Counted from the stretch's first letter, positions 22,957 to 33,982 are shown. The stretch: 64,000 bases of DNA from Acholoe squamosa (GCA_949317995.1 OX439041.1:45679269-45743268), one strand, 5' to 3'. Translations and numbers: made by a program. The notes: generated from the sequence alone by a model not told the origin.

Positions 22957-23064
22957 CCGTCTGAGAGATGAAAACGGGGCACAGGGGATTACCTGCAGAT
23001 CGCCTGTGAATGTCACCACCTGCCTCCTTACCACCAAGGTGCTCAACAACAAGTCACTCTCCAG
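22957..23064 (+). CDS. host-gene exon, 108 nt
   Basis: The acceptor TGCTCATATTGCAG ends at 22956 and the donor is CTCCAG|GTATAG. Only one frame is open: RLRDENGAQGITCRSPVN then VTTCLLTTKVLNNKSLS. Entering with one base and leaving with two, it joins the exon at 21291 in frame; two other frames have stops. An earlier donor (ACCAAG|GTGCTC at 23037) is possible. The Thr/Asn/Leu-rich stretch is plausibly a folded domain segment, but I cannot name it. Confidence 0.6.
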
Positions 23065-23218
23065 GTATAGCAATTAATACACTGTTCTAGGATCACAGAT
23101 GAGGATTTTTGACGTATTTATTGCAATAATCAATATCAGGAGAGATTCCCTGGAAAAGGTATCCCAGTACCAGACTAATAGTAATACACTTATTTTCTTG
23201 ATTTGGTTTGATTCAACA

Positions 23219-23463
23219 TACACTGTAAAACATGTTGTCGAGATAAAGACGTAATCCTCGTCCCAAAGTTGCCAGAGATTGTCATTATTTTCACAGATAT
23301 GTCGCTATTTTCGGAGAGATTCCTTGTACCACCATACTGCCACCCGGGGCTTCTTGTAAAAACTACACTGGCTCCCTGCTATATAATTACTGAGGATCAA
23401 TTAATGTTCAGTTTTACAAGGATCCCTGATATCAACTGATTCAACAGGTATTTTTAAAGTGTA
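23219..23463 (-). mobile_element. MITE-like element with TACACTGTAAAA termini, copy 2
   Basis: The reverse-complement partner of 11631-11869: it starts TACACTGTAAAACATGTTG and ends AAAGTGTA. Between are CCAGAGATTGTCATTATTTT, TTCCTTGTACCACC, CTTGTAAAAACTACACTGGC and GGATCCCTGATA. Non-coding, intronic in the gene model. Confidence 0.75.
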
Positions 23464-23749
23464 GCTATGCATATAGGTGTTTTTGAAAAGAAATCGTCTA
23501 TTTGCATCATGTCAACTACAAAAAAAAGTATAAAAGATAGTATAAGTATACATGATCATAGGGAATATCTTGACGTGTTTCATTCGAATTACTGTTAGTT
23601 TATCTAAAATAGAACTCTGAATTCGAGGGAAACTTTTCTAAGTAGGTGCTATAAGGCGCACCCCCCCCCCAACTTTGACCAATCCTCATATACGGGGTAT
23701 TAGGAGGTTTGCAGAGATACTTTAACTACAAGAGATTCATATGCTGTAA

Positions 23750-24230
23750 CGGTAGTTTCTCTGTAATAGGACGGCAAGGTAGGTAGAGGAAATAGAGACT
23801 GTGAGACTGTAGAGACTGTGAGACTGTAGAGGAAATAAGAGTAAGACTGTCAGGTGGAGTAGAGGTTGTTTAGCTGTGAGACAGCGAAGTGGGTAGAGGT
23901 ATATTTTAGATATGAGATAGGTAAAGGCTAAGCTGTTACTTCTGCTTATGAGATAGGTGGGTAGAAGTAGTTGAACTATGAGATAGCCAGGTGGGTAGAA
24001 GCCCAGGTAGCAAGGATACATTGGGCCAATATCGGCTTATATTGGGCCAATGTTGGCTTATATTGGGCCAATGTCGGCTTATATTGGGCCAATGTCGGCT
24101 TATATTGGGCCAATGTCGGCTTATATTGGACCAAGCATGGACAAGCATGACCCAATGATCCATTGCTGATTGGGGTAGTTTAGCTATAAGACTGCCAGGT
24201 GGAGTAGAGGTAGCAGGGGCTAAGGCCATG
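23750..24230 (+). repeat. degenerate tandem repeat region with GAGACTGT and GTGGGTAGA units
   Basis: Loosely repeated phrases such as GTGAGACTGTAGAG, AGACTGTCAGGTGGAGTAGA and TATGAGATAGGTGGGTAGA. A crisp 21 bp array sits within it at 24018-24128. Frames on the minus strand are repeat translations. Confidence 0.6.
24018..24128 (+). repeat. 21 bp tandem array, 5 copies
   Basis: The unit is TATTGGGCCAATGTCGGCTTA; copies are nearly identical and each holds the palindrome TTGGGCCAA. Confidence 0.95.
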
Positions 24231-24443
24231 CCACCATCAGATGCGATGGAGATACTATTATTCAGCAGGGTCTAAAATGAATGCCCGTCGTATAGGCCTA
24301 TGGGCACAAGGGTACACCAAGGTAGATCAGTAGAAGTGGTAAGACCCAGGTGTAGCAATGGGAGTTTGGCTGGGAGACAGATGTGGTACCCTAAAGGTAA
24401 GCCATCATGGGGTAGAGATTGTTTGGTCTGGAGGTGAATCTGC

Positions 24444-25096
24444 TGGGTAAGTGTTGGATCAGGTGCGTCAGAGGTTGGTAGACAGGAGACATGGGGGGTA
24501 GGGGTGGGAAACATGAGGGGTGGGAGGTGGCGTGTCGCCGTTCTCTGTCTACAGTAACCCTATCCTCCAGGCTGTTTTCTGTAGGGTGCAAGACAACTCT
24601 AGAGCTACTCCCTGCTATCCTCCACCACCCACACTCCATGCATACTTTATTCAAAGTTAATGGTTAAACATATTTTAATTATGCACACCTGTGTACAGGT
24701 AACAAAATGATGACAGTTGGCTTTTCTGCCTTGGCTGCTGAGGCTATTAGTCGTGTCACTTAGATAGGACGGGGTTGGGTGGGTTACTATAAAATAGCAC
24801 GGCATGTGCATATGTATAGAGGACCCAGTAGTAAACAAAAGAAAACATTCATAGAAGTTGCTGGTTTGGTTAAATGATAATCCATGGCTGAGGTACCGAC
24901 TAGCAATGTTGTGTCCCCGTCCTGTTGAATTACACTGAAATGCTAGCCATTATGTTATTCTAATCTTACAAAAGGGATGCCACTGGTGGGGACAAAAGGG
25001 GAAAACACGGCCACCTCCCACCCCTCATGTTTCCCACACCTACCCCTCATGTCTCCTATCTACCAACCTCTGACGCACCTGATCCAACACTTACCC
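24444..25096. repeat. inverted repeat, 86-87 bp arms, about 480 bp spacer
   Basis: The segment 24444-24530 is the reverse complement of 25011-25096 with only a few mismatches (shared blocks CCTCTGACGCACCTGATCCA and CCACCTCCCACCCCTCATG). Such similarity implies a recent duplication or ongoing gene conversion. In the gene model it is intronic and would fold into a long RNA hairpin. Confidence 0.85.
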
Positions 25097-25870
25097 ATCA
25101 TGTACTTTGTTGTATAACTGTGGTGTTAGTGAGAGTACTCCTCCAGTCCTGTGTGTATACATCATAGTAACCTTAGTAACGTGATTAGCATTGACAAATG
25201 CTCTGGCTAGTATACAACAATCCACCACTTTCGCACTACAATTCATAGGTGTGGTGCTAGGGGGGTTAAATCCTATAGGTGTAAACTAGTATGTGGCTGA
25301 TATATTGCATGAAATAACCCCAACTCCTCACCTTGGATCAAAATGCTTATGCTCAGGTGAGGGATGGATGGGTTAGTCTACGGTCTGATGTCCAATACTT
25401 TTTGGCTAGGACAAATATGAACAAGGCATATTTAAGAAATCTGAGATGTATACCAATCTTTCAATTCGTTTGATTTCGGGATATCTTTCTAAACGCCTAT
25501 ATTGCTTTCCTACATGACAATATGGCAAGCTTAATCATTGTTTCTCCTAACGTCAGGCATACAAATTCCATACAAATAGAAAAAGTTCTTCAGGCTAAGT
25601 TCCTCTCATTCATAGCTTAATGAGTTCAATCTGTATTGGCTCATGCAGTCACCACAGTTCCTTGCATTTACGACTTTCCTGACTGTGGCTTCACTAGATA
25701 TGGAATAATGGCTTCTGGAGTCACGACTTCTCAAGTCTTCACTATGTTCGTGTGCCCTACCTGGGAAAGACTTCCCAGACCTGGCGTTACGATGTCAATG
25801 CCATGTTTAATAAATAGTTGAAACCCTTGGGTTCATGGCTATCCCAGTCAAGGCGTCATGCTGTCTTTAG

Positions 25871-26446
25871 TGGAAGCTCCACTACGCGATTTTTGGGACA
25901 TTTTCACGAAATGTTATTCCTATAATCCCTAAGGTATAGGGTGTTGACATTGCTATAATTATTGTTAACTTGAGATTCAAAAATGTAAACATGAGATTTC
26001 AGGGGTGATTTCATGGGTGATCTCTCTCTTTGTGTGCCATATTTACAAACTAACCTGCACCTGCATAGACTCTTTGATTGGGTGGGAGTTCAATATATAA
26101 ACATCAACACAGCAAAATATAAATAACAACACAGCAGTAACATAGATCGCAGGGTCTTGTACTGTAAACATCAAACCTGTCTGATATGGAATTGCAGACA
26201 CACCCCAATGTGAAAGTCTGCAATATCTACATAACACCAGCTTGATTTAGTAAACAAAAACATCTTTTTGATAATACAAGCATGCCTGAGATCACACACA
26301 ATAACACTCCCAGATAAACAAACAGCTCCCTAAATGTACAATTTCTACCTTGCAATGATAATAAACCCCACTTTTAGTTTGTGTTTGTGTCCCATTTTGT
26401 GAGAATAGCTGCGATTCTGAGCAAAAATCGGGTATTGGAGCCTCCC
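25871..26446. mobile_element. inverted-repeat element with GGAGCTCCACTACGCGATTTTT-type ends, about 576 bp
   Basis: The left end reads GGAAGCTCCACTACGCGATT and the right end, inverted, GGAGGCTCCAATACCCGATT. The interior has ATGAGATTTCA, GTGTTGATG and CAGACAGGTTTGATG-like blocks shared with 2665-3033 in inverted orientation. There is no transposase frame. It is probably a non-autonomous DNA transposon; no target duplication is defined. Confidence 0.6.
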
Positions 26447-26474
26447 CTAATGAATCATGGCTTTCTCTTGGCAG

Positions 26475-26517
26475 TGGCCCCAGCTACAGGTGTTGCCCTT
26501 CTTTCAGAACACGGTCT
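26475..26517 (+). CDS. tentative small exon of the host gene
   Basis: The acceptor TTTCTCTTGGCAG ends at 26474 and a donor TCT|GTAAGG follows 43 nt later. Entering with one base, as the exon at 22957 demands, it reads GPSYRCCPSFRTRS and leaves in phase 0, which fits the small segment at 43721. Another frame (VLPFFQNTVCKGALQM) looks as protein-like but would need the earlier donor at 23037. Short and uncertain. Confidence 0.25.
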
Positions 26518-27121
26518 GTAAGGGTGCCTTACAAATGGAGCATGGGTACAACAAGAACCTTTATCTATAACAAAAAAAGAAACACCAATACCGAAAGAAC
26601 AGTGTTATATCTGCAACGTATGCAAAAGGATTTCCCATCATACTAATTGGCGCACAAGAACAGATAGGCACTTGTTACATACATTTCTCGCTAGGCAATT
26701 CCAGAAGAACTTAAGAAGTTCCTGTTTGAGTTTGGTCGTGATATAAATAGTTGCTCTGTGGGTGAAGATAAGGCAGCTAAGGTTTGACATTACCACTCAC
26801 CTACCTACAGGTAGACACGCTGCCTGAGGGTGTTTTTCTTTATCAGGATCACCTGTGGAGGTGATACACACAGACTAGATAAGAACCCACATGATCTGAG
26901 TGCGAGGGCGGCAAATCCCAGGGTGAATTGACTGACTTTCTATATAACGTGGAGTAACTCCATGTGCACATATTCAAACAGAGATTAATTCCATACTCGG
27001 CAAACTGGTATGTGCCCTAGGGACCTAACGAATACACATGCTGACCTGATTCAATCATGACACACTAGAATACTAATATATCAAAAAAGTGATTCCTCTA
27101 AACGTGCTGCAGTAACATACC

Positions 27122-27487
27122 TGGAGGGTGTTGCTCCTATAGTAAAAGGAAGAGCTGGCTAAAAATGCCCTTGTTTCCAGTCCTTTCTTTTCTTGTAGCT
27201 ATAACTTGTCCCTTTTGTTGCTCACAAGTGGACATTCAAGTAAGGTGCTAAAAAAGGGGGATTTGAGTAGGTACCTAGTTGAGAGAAGTCAGTCAATATA
27301 ATATACTATAGAGTGTGTGACATGACTATAGGTACCTGATAGTGCAGCTCTCTCTGTTTTAAACAAGGCAGGTGACTTTTCAGACTAATGTGGTGAGTGC
27401 AAGTTGAATGGTGAAGCAGAGCATGACTTCTTTTGAAAAGAGGGTACCTACTGACAGCTCGTTTTACCATAGGAGCAACACACTCCT
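27122..27487 (-). mobile_element. MITE-like element with GGAGSGTGTTGCTCC termini, copy 2
   Basis: The inverted partner of 18683-19047, colinear throughout: CCTATAGTAAAAGGAAGAGC, CCAGTCCTTTC, CTTTTGTTGCTCACAAGTGG, CACACTCTATAG-type and CTCGTTTTACCATAGGAGCA blocks. The close match implies recent spread. Non-coding. Confidence 0.8.
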
Positions 27488-27699
27488 AGTCCACTACAAT
27501 GTAGTGGTGTCCATGGTGAGAATCTTTTACATAGGAGGAAATCAGCGCTACCGTTTGACAAGTTTATGAATGCACCTTTCATATAGGCGTACATGCCTGT
27601 AAAATCTGGTCTCGGCTATTCTCCATTTATAACTCTTTTTCATCTGTTGAAGAAGTACCCTTTCCTGGTCGGGTACATGCCTGCAAATACATGTACTGG

Positions 27700-27776
27700 A
27701 AGCTTTCTAGGTATCTGAACCCAGCATCCGGCTGCTGGCACGCTAAGCATTAGGCTACCCCTGACCATGTGGCCCC
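27700..27776 (-). repeat. weak tRNA-like sequence
   Basis: On the minus strand GTCAGGGGTAGCCTAATGC and GCTGGGTTCAGATACC recall box A and box B of tRNA-derived SINEs. Pairing is incomplete. Confidence 0.25.
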
Positions 27777-28682
27777 GAACTAAGGTATGATAGAACAAAA
27801 AGACAAGTAGCCATAATTCTATAAAGGCAGGAGCAACAGAAACATAATACTGCTAAATGCCTGGAGTAAAACGCAGGTAGAGGTTAAACTGGGAACTGTT
27901 ACCAATTAATTCTTGGCCAGGTTAACATTTTAAGGAGTTGTAGCTAGATTTGGGTGGCGTGCTCTCACTCCCGGTGTGGAACTGATTATAAAACCTCTAT
28001 GGTTTCTTAAGAATCATAATAATTATTTAATTACAGTTATAGACAGAAAAAGTCACTTACGAATGTCAAGTATGCTATTATTGCAGAAGGTTAATTCAAA
28101 AACATCCTGGGATCGCAATCTCAGCAATCTTAGGAATTATTCTACCTTATTCTATTAAGCGATCTTAAGATTAGACTGCGTTCACATTGCCTAGCCAGCA
28201 CTAAGATCGCATCGATCTTAGCCTCAGCCCTCCTACACTATTCCAAAAAGTACTGACTGGGCACAGGGGTAAGAGTCCTAAAATAAAGGAATAGCTCTGG
28301 AGCCACTCTTCTTCACAACAGTGTTTATACCATCGTTCCCCATCCCCATATGGGCTAACAAAAGAGCACAGGGTGCAGTTGACCCCCCTTACAGTATTCA
28401 AGAGTTGTTCCCATGAATCGATGATTTATGCTTGCCTATTAGAAGCATTGTGCCCTCCCCCCAGGACAAAGAGAGAGAAGGGAAGAATTACCTCACAGTG
28501 CATGAGTAGCCCTACAGTGCAAAAAAGGTGTGTGTTTATACCTACCACACTATCTACATGGTGTGTGATTCCAAAACATCTATGATATTCAAACACTTAC
28601 AGCTAAACACCATAAGATTCTAAAAACTTATCCTGAAAACTACACACTTACTTCTAACACATTTAAACACCTACACACCATA

Positions 28683-28976
28683 CACTGCAAAAAAGGTGTT
28701 TAAAGGTACACACCAAATTTTCTCAACACCAACATTTAAACATCTAAACACTTGAAGTGTTTAGGTGTTTAGCTTTTAAACACTTATTCCCAAACACCTA
28801 AACACTTAAGTGTTTAGCATTTAAACACTTGGTTAAACACTTCCTAGTTAAACGTGTTTAAAATTGAACGCGTTTAACCATTAAGAAGTGTTGAGAAAAG
28901 TGGGACAAATAAGTGATTAACCAAGTGTTAACTTCTAAACACTGGTGTTTAATCCCTAAACACTGTTTTTACAGTG
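28683..28976. mobile_element. 294 bp insertion of a related CACTGYAAAAA element
   Basis: Bounded by TA at 28681-28682 and 28977-28978. It starts CACTGCAAAAAAGGTGTTTA and ends AACACTGTTTTTACAGTG. Its last 90 bp resemble the last 90 bp of the host element at 30590-30682 (shared GAAAAGTGGG and CTAAACACTGGTGTTT), so one family member has inserted into another. Confidence 0.75.
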
Positions 28977-29564
28977 TAGTGTTTAGGTGTTTGAGTTTAA
29001 ACACATCCAGTCTCTATGTGTTTAGTCTTAAAAATGTATTTGAAAGATAAACATCGGGTGTTTAGCCATCTAATAGCCATAAGCAGATAAGATAAGTATA
29101 ATATGTATGGAATGAGTAAAAGGATAGTATCCTCATTTTTATAGTTGTATATCACGCAGTTTCCTGACGACTCAGTAGTTTTTTGTGGTTTTTTTTCCTG
29201 TTTGTTGTTTTTTTACCTAAGGGGCATGATAAAGATTAAAATGATGAAAAGATGATGAAAAATAAAAATGATTCAGCCATAGCCCCCTCCCACCCTGGTG
29301 AACAACCCTATGGCCCAAAGCTAGTGCCTCCCTAAGCTAAACACCATGTATCTAAACGCCTCCTGAAGCTAAACACTATGTATCTAAACACCTCCTAAAG
29401 CTACACACTATGTATCTAAACACCTCCTAAAGCTAAACACTACCAATCTAAACATTTACTCATGCTGCACACCTTAAAGCTAAACACCTATCAAACTAAA
29501 CACTTGTTAAATCAAACGCCTGATAGCTAAACACGTTTAAAGTTAAACACGTTTAGCCAACATG

Positions 29565-29865
29565 ATGCATGATGCATGGGAGGAGGGGGTATAGGGAGGT
29601 ATGGGTGGCCTACCCCTCCTCCCGTGTCCAAGCCTCCAGGGACCACCCCCACCTCCCTACCCACTCTTCCTACCTCTCCTTACATGTACAAGCCTCCAGG
29701 GACCTACCTCCCTACCCACTCCTGCTACCTCTTCTCTCGTGTACAAGCCTCCTGGGACCCTCCCTACCTCCCTACCCACTCCTCCTACCTCTCCTCATGT
29801 GTACAAGCCTCCAGGGACCACCCCTACCTTACTACCAACTCCTTTTGCCTCTTTTACACTTTTAC
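29565..29865 (+). repeat. C-rich tandem array, 55-60 bp unit, 4 copies
   Basis: Units begin AAGCCTCCAGGGACC near 29630, 29690, 29745 and 29805, each followed by CCTCCCTACCCACTCCT. All three plus-strand frames are open because the unit lacks stops, giving Pro/Leu-rich translations that I do not treat as protein. Confidence 0.85.
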
Positions 29866-30150
29866 TCCTATCTGTATTATGTGTATCATTTCTATCTTGC
29901 CGTTTGGAAAAATGAATATGGCGGTATCCAGCTACAGTAATAAAGATTGATTAAAATGATGAAAAGATGATGAAAAATAAATGATGGAAATAATAGAAAT
30001 GAAATGATTCAGCCATAGCCCCCTCCCACCCTGGTGAACAACCCTATGGCCCAAAGCTAGTGCCTCCCTAAGCTAAACATGATGTATCTAAATGCCTCCT
30101 AGAGCTAAACACCATGTATCTAAACACCTCCTGAAGCTAAACACTATGTA

Positions 30151-30402
30151 GGGGGTGTGGATGGGGGGTCCCCCATGTCACATGTCAATTTTAAGAAATG
30201 GTTATGTCACATGTCACTTAAATTCCCATGTCCCATGTCACCTCTAAGAACCTCTCATGTCACATGTCGATTTTAAGAAATGGTTATGTCACATGTCACT
30301 TAAATCCCCATGTCCCATGTCACCTCTAAGAACCTCTCATGTCACATGTCGATTTTAAGAAATTGCCATGTCACCATGTCAAATTTAGTGGTCCACACCC
30401 AT
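30151..30402. mobile_element. 252 bp ATGTCACATG-rich insertion flanked by TATGTA
   Basis: The second copy of the internal duplication is interrupted here, whereas the first (29376-29400) reads ACACTATGTATCTAAAC without a break. TATGTA flanks both sides (30145-30150, 30403-30408). The ends are inverted: GGGTGTGGA and TCCACACCC. The interior is three copies of an 82 bp unit with ATGTCACATGTCRATTTTAA. It looks like a minute transposon carrying a minisatellite. Confidence 0.7.
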
Positions 30403-31229
30403 TATGTATCTAAACACCTCCTAAAGCTACACACTATGTATCTAAACACCTCCTAAAGCTAAACACTACCATTCTAAACATTTACTCATGCTGCACATCT
30501 TAAAGCTAAACACCTATCAAAACTAAACACTTGTTAAATCAAACACCTGATAGCTAAACATGTTTAAAGTTAAATGCGTTTAGCCAAAAAATGTGTTTAG
30601 AAAAGTGGGCCAAAAATGTGTTTACCTATGTGTTTAGATCCTAAACACTGGTGTTTGGTTGCTAAACACCAAATTAACAGTGTAAGAGCCCTCAAGGACA
30701 CTCAGCAAATGTCCTCCCTCCCCTCTATATGTATGCAGCAGGCTATTCACTCTTTAAATCAGGAGTGTTCCCTGTAAGTGCTCTTGTACTCAAGTGAAAC
30801 CACTATGCAATTCTTTCACTAAGATCGCAGTGATCTTAGTGCTGGAAAAGGAATAGTGAAGTGATCCCAGGACTTGCTATTCCTGAGAGGCCTGCAACCA
30901 CTGCATTAGATAGGGTAGACCGGCCAGGAGCTTAATTCAAAACATCCTGGGATCGCAACCCCAGCAATCTTAGTGTAGGCACATATCATAAGACCTGAAT
31001 AGTGTAGGAGGGCTGAGGCTAAGATTGATGCGATCTTAGTGCTGGCTAGGAAATGTGAACGCAGTCTAATCTTAAGATCGCTTAAGAGGATAAGGTAGAA
31101 TAATTCCTAAGATTGCTCAGGTTGCGATCCCAGGATGTTTTGAGTTAACCTCCTAGTCTTATGATATGTGCCTACACTAAGATCGCTGGGGTTGCGATCC
31201 CAGGATGTTTTGAATTAAGCTCCAGATTA

Positions 31230-33475
31230 TCCCATCTGTGAAAATACATCACAGATGGGATAATCACTATGAAATGACAACAAACCCAGACGCACATATG
31301 TACCAGAGTGCATGGAATATCACCACTGTGACACAGTGACTTTACCCCTTATCACTCTAGGTGGTGTGCTACTAGAGGTGCTATCAGTACTTGGGTTTGT
31401 CTTGCCTCGGGTTATACATGCTCCATTCTATCCTAGTAGCACACTTTGAAGTTTGATTATGCTGAAGTCTGTGATTTCCAACTGTGCTAATGCCCTCTCC
31501 CACTGACTCCTGTGTTTTCAAAAAAACCCTCAGCTGCCATCCTAGCCCAGCTTGGAAATCCCCCCTCTAGGGTCAAGCAACCATAGTGACCGTCATTTTA
31601 TAGCATCAGTGCATGTAAATGGCGTCATAATTGCAGAGATGACCAAGGACCAGTGCAGTCTTCCGGCCAAATGGCCCTGCCTATAAAAGCTGCTGTCAGT
31701 CTCTGAACACAATGTTCATTGGCCACTTCTACCTAGGATGCTCTCTATATATCTTCTCAAATGTCAACTCATATCGGTTAGGGATGGCTTTTCTCAATTT
31801 TAGCATCACTTATTTAAAAAAAAAGAAAAAAAAGAAAAAGATAAATTTTCGATGGGTTTATAGCAGGCTTAAAACCAAGGTAGCTGCTAAAACTTTCTAG
31901 CCTTTGATATTGGGGCTGTGGGAATAAAGCTCATCTACATTTTGAAAGCTATCTTTATGAAATCCTTTTTCCGGAGATCACGGTTATCTTTTTTTTTCTG
32001 ATGGTCCTTGCATCGGAACTTAATAGTATGGGGCAGGGAGGACAGTCATTAAACGACCCACTGACTCCTGGGTCCAAAGGATATAGGTTAAAGGGCAACT
32101 GACATGATTTTTGCGTTTTCTCTTGATTTATTGAACTTATTCTTTGTGCTTAAGTTGCTGTAGTTCACTGTTGGAAGTATACCGTTTAGTTGCAATGGTA
32201 TTTTCACTCCTCTCCATAATTCTGAAAACAAATCCAGAGGCCTCCTGCTTTCTTAGGAATAATTGCCACTTGAATAGCACTGTATTCTAAAATATTCATC
32301 AATTAATTCAAATTGATAACAACATTAAGGAGGGAAAATGAGGTTGGAGTGTGCAATTTCAATGACGTGTTTTATCTAACCATCAATCGAAGGCTGCTTC
32401 AGTTTTCCCCCAAGGCGCATAGCAAAACTAGGAACCTATTCTTCATGGCTGTTTGCCTTTGTCTTTGTAGGATAGTGAATACTTAAAGACAAATGCTACC
32501 GGATGTCCAGAACGGGTTCTGCTGCTGATAATCTCAAATAACTCTGGATTATATTAGTTTGATGTACATACTATAAGAAAATGTAAAAAATCCCTATGTC
32601 ACAGTGCTTACTTTTACAGTATGACAATTTAAGTATAAACTGCCTTAACTATAGAAACGAATGGTAAAAAATATTTTTATATTATGTCTCATACATACTG
32701 ATCCTCTGCTGATTTTTCTACAGGACTCTCTGGATTGAAAGAGGGCATCTATACAAACATTTTGTAAAACGAAAAATGGGGGGGTCATGGTTGAAATGAA
32801 AAAGTTGTGAATTTTTAGAAAAAATATTAATTTTCCCTTAACTATAGAAGACCCTATGGGAATTCAAACGGTATATAGATATCTCTAATGTATCTATAGT
32901 GATCAAAAATAAACTGAAAAAAATATGTACAGGTAACGTGGTCCAGTTAAGATAAGAAATACCATTAAAATAGTATAACTGATGAGTTTTGATTGCTGCC
33001 ACCAGGTGGCTTCTGTGTACCAGGCAGCGTTTGTCTTTAACTGACAAATTTGCTGTTTGTCCGGTATAGAGTATGAGAGTATCCGTAAAGATCGTATACA
33101 TCCAGGCCAGCCTGTACATGTAAAGTGTTGAGTATATTTTCATGAAAATGATAACACAAATCACGTCTCTCAGATTGGATAAAAGTTAATACCGTAGTGA
33201 ATTATTGGTCACCCTAATTGATGCTAGCTTTATAGCAACACACTGCAGGTCGTTCTAATTGAATTAATTTTGACACAAGACAGAGCAATTCTAGAGAATT
33301 ATGTAATTGACTATAGTGGCTGAATGAAGGTTCAATGGGTTGGAAATGGCATCATAACTAGGGTAGATTAACCTAAAGATGACCACATACCTAGAGTCGA
33401 CCACCTGTCAGCTTGTTTTTCTCACTTTCACATGTAGTACATTGGTCTTAAACCCTAATATTATTGAAATAGAGG
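31230..33475. other. stretch without a recognisable gene
   Basis: No exon-like segment or bounded element is seen. At 31680-31930 a TATAAAAG, a 62-codon frame with a lysine run (ATG at 31712) and an AATAAA occur in order. The ATG lies only about 30 nt after the TATA-like motif and the peptide is unrecognised, so I give this little weight. Poly-A-like interruptions lie near 31815. Confidence 0.3.
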
Positions 33476-33589
33476 TGTTATAGTGTAGCAGGGTAGGTTT
33501 GTCTGGTAAAACAGATGGAACCACTGTACTCTGTCTCTCTCCTACCCTGCCATGATCCACACGTATACCTCACCTTGGATGAAGCACCA

Positions 33590-33659
33590 TCCCGATAGCT
33601 CAGCGGTAGAGCAGCAGTCTCAAGATCTGTGGGTCCCGGGTTAGATCCCCGGTTGGGAT
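33590..33659 (+). tRNA. tRNA-like sequence, anticodon CAA, copy 1
   Basis: The cloverleaf is complete: acceptor TCCCGAT with GTTGGGA (GU pairs allowed), D-stem GCTC/GAGC, anticodon loop CTCAAGA, T-arm CCGGG-TTAGATC-CCCGG. CAA would read leucine codons, but leucine tRNAs have a long variable arm and this one does not, and the T-loop departs from the TTCRA consensus. It is probably a tRNA-derived repeat module and not a functional tRNA. Confidence 0.45.
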
Positions 33660-33982
33660 ATGGACTTTTCCAATGGGGACGGTTACATTGGTATCCCAAC
33701 CGTGAGTTCCTGTTGGAACCTGGTTAAAGTGTGTGGATCAGTTTGGGAACACTTCAAACCTAGTGCTGGGGGCCTTGGAAACAGGGGGCACCTCCAGGAG
33801 GTCCTGGGAACAGGACCCTATGGGCCCTGGATGTGACTCAGTACTAGGGAGTATGGTTGAAGCTGGTAGGGAGGAGTGTAGCAGGGTAGGTTCATCTGGT
33901 AAAACAGGTGGAACCACTGTACTCTGACTCTCTCCTACCCTGCCATGATCCACACATATATTTCACCTTGGATGAAGCACCG

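Larger units (their letters stand above)
28515..30682. mobile_element. 2168 bp TAAACAC-rich insertion with CAGTG ends and TA duplication
   Basis: Comparing CCCTAAGAGCC at 2562 with the two junctions here shows an exact insertion at TA, which is duplicated (28513-28514 and 30683-30684). The ends start CAGTGCAAAAAAGG and, inverted, CACTGTTAATTTGG. The body is packed with TAAACACC and its complement GGTGTTTA. TA duplication with CAGTG ends fits Tc1/mariner-like mobilisation (inference). It contains an internal direct duplication (29231-29540 and 29943-30600), a tandem array and two further insertions; it encodes no transposase. Confidence 0.8.
28085..31150. mobile_element. GATCTTAG element, copy 2, with long inverted ends, split by insertion
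   Basis: The left end (28085-28244) and right end (about 30998-31150) are inverted copies of about 155 bp, sharing AACATCCTGGGATCGCAA, GATCTTAAGATTAGACTGCG and GATCGCATCGATCTTAG. Outside the insert at 28515-30682 the internal sequence matches 2250-2660. Another terminal fragment repeats at 31150-31225. No transposase is seen. The uninterrupted element would be about 0.9 kb. Confidence 0.7.

Noticed and set aside
25636-25821. 61-codon frame after GCAG
   Set aside because: No donor in phase and no similarity I recognise.
31681-31930. TATAAAAG, 62-codon frame and AATAAA in order
   Set aside because: The ATG is too close to the TATA-like motif for a normal leader, and the peptide has a lysine run from a poly-A tract.
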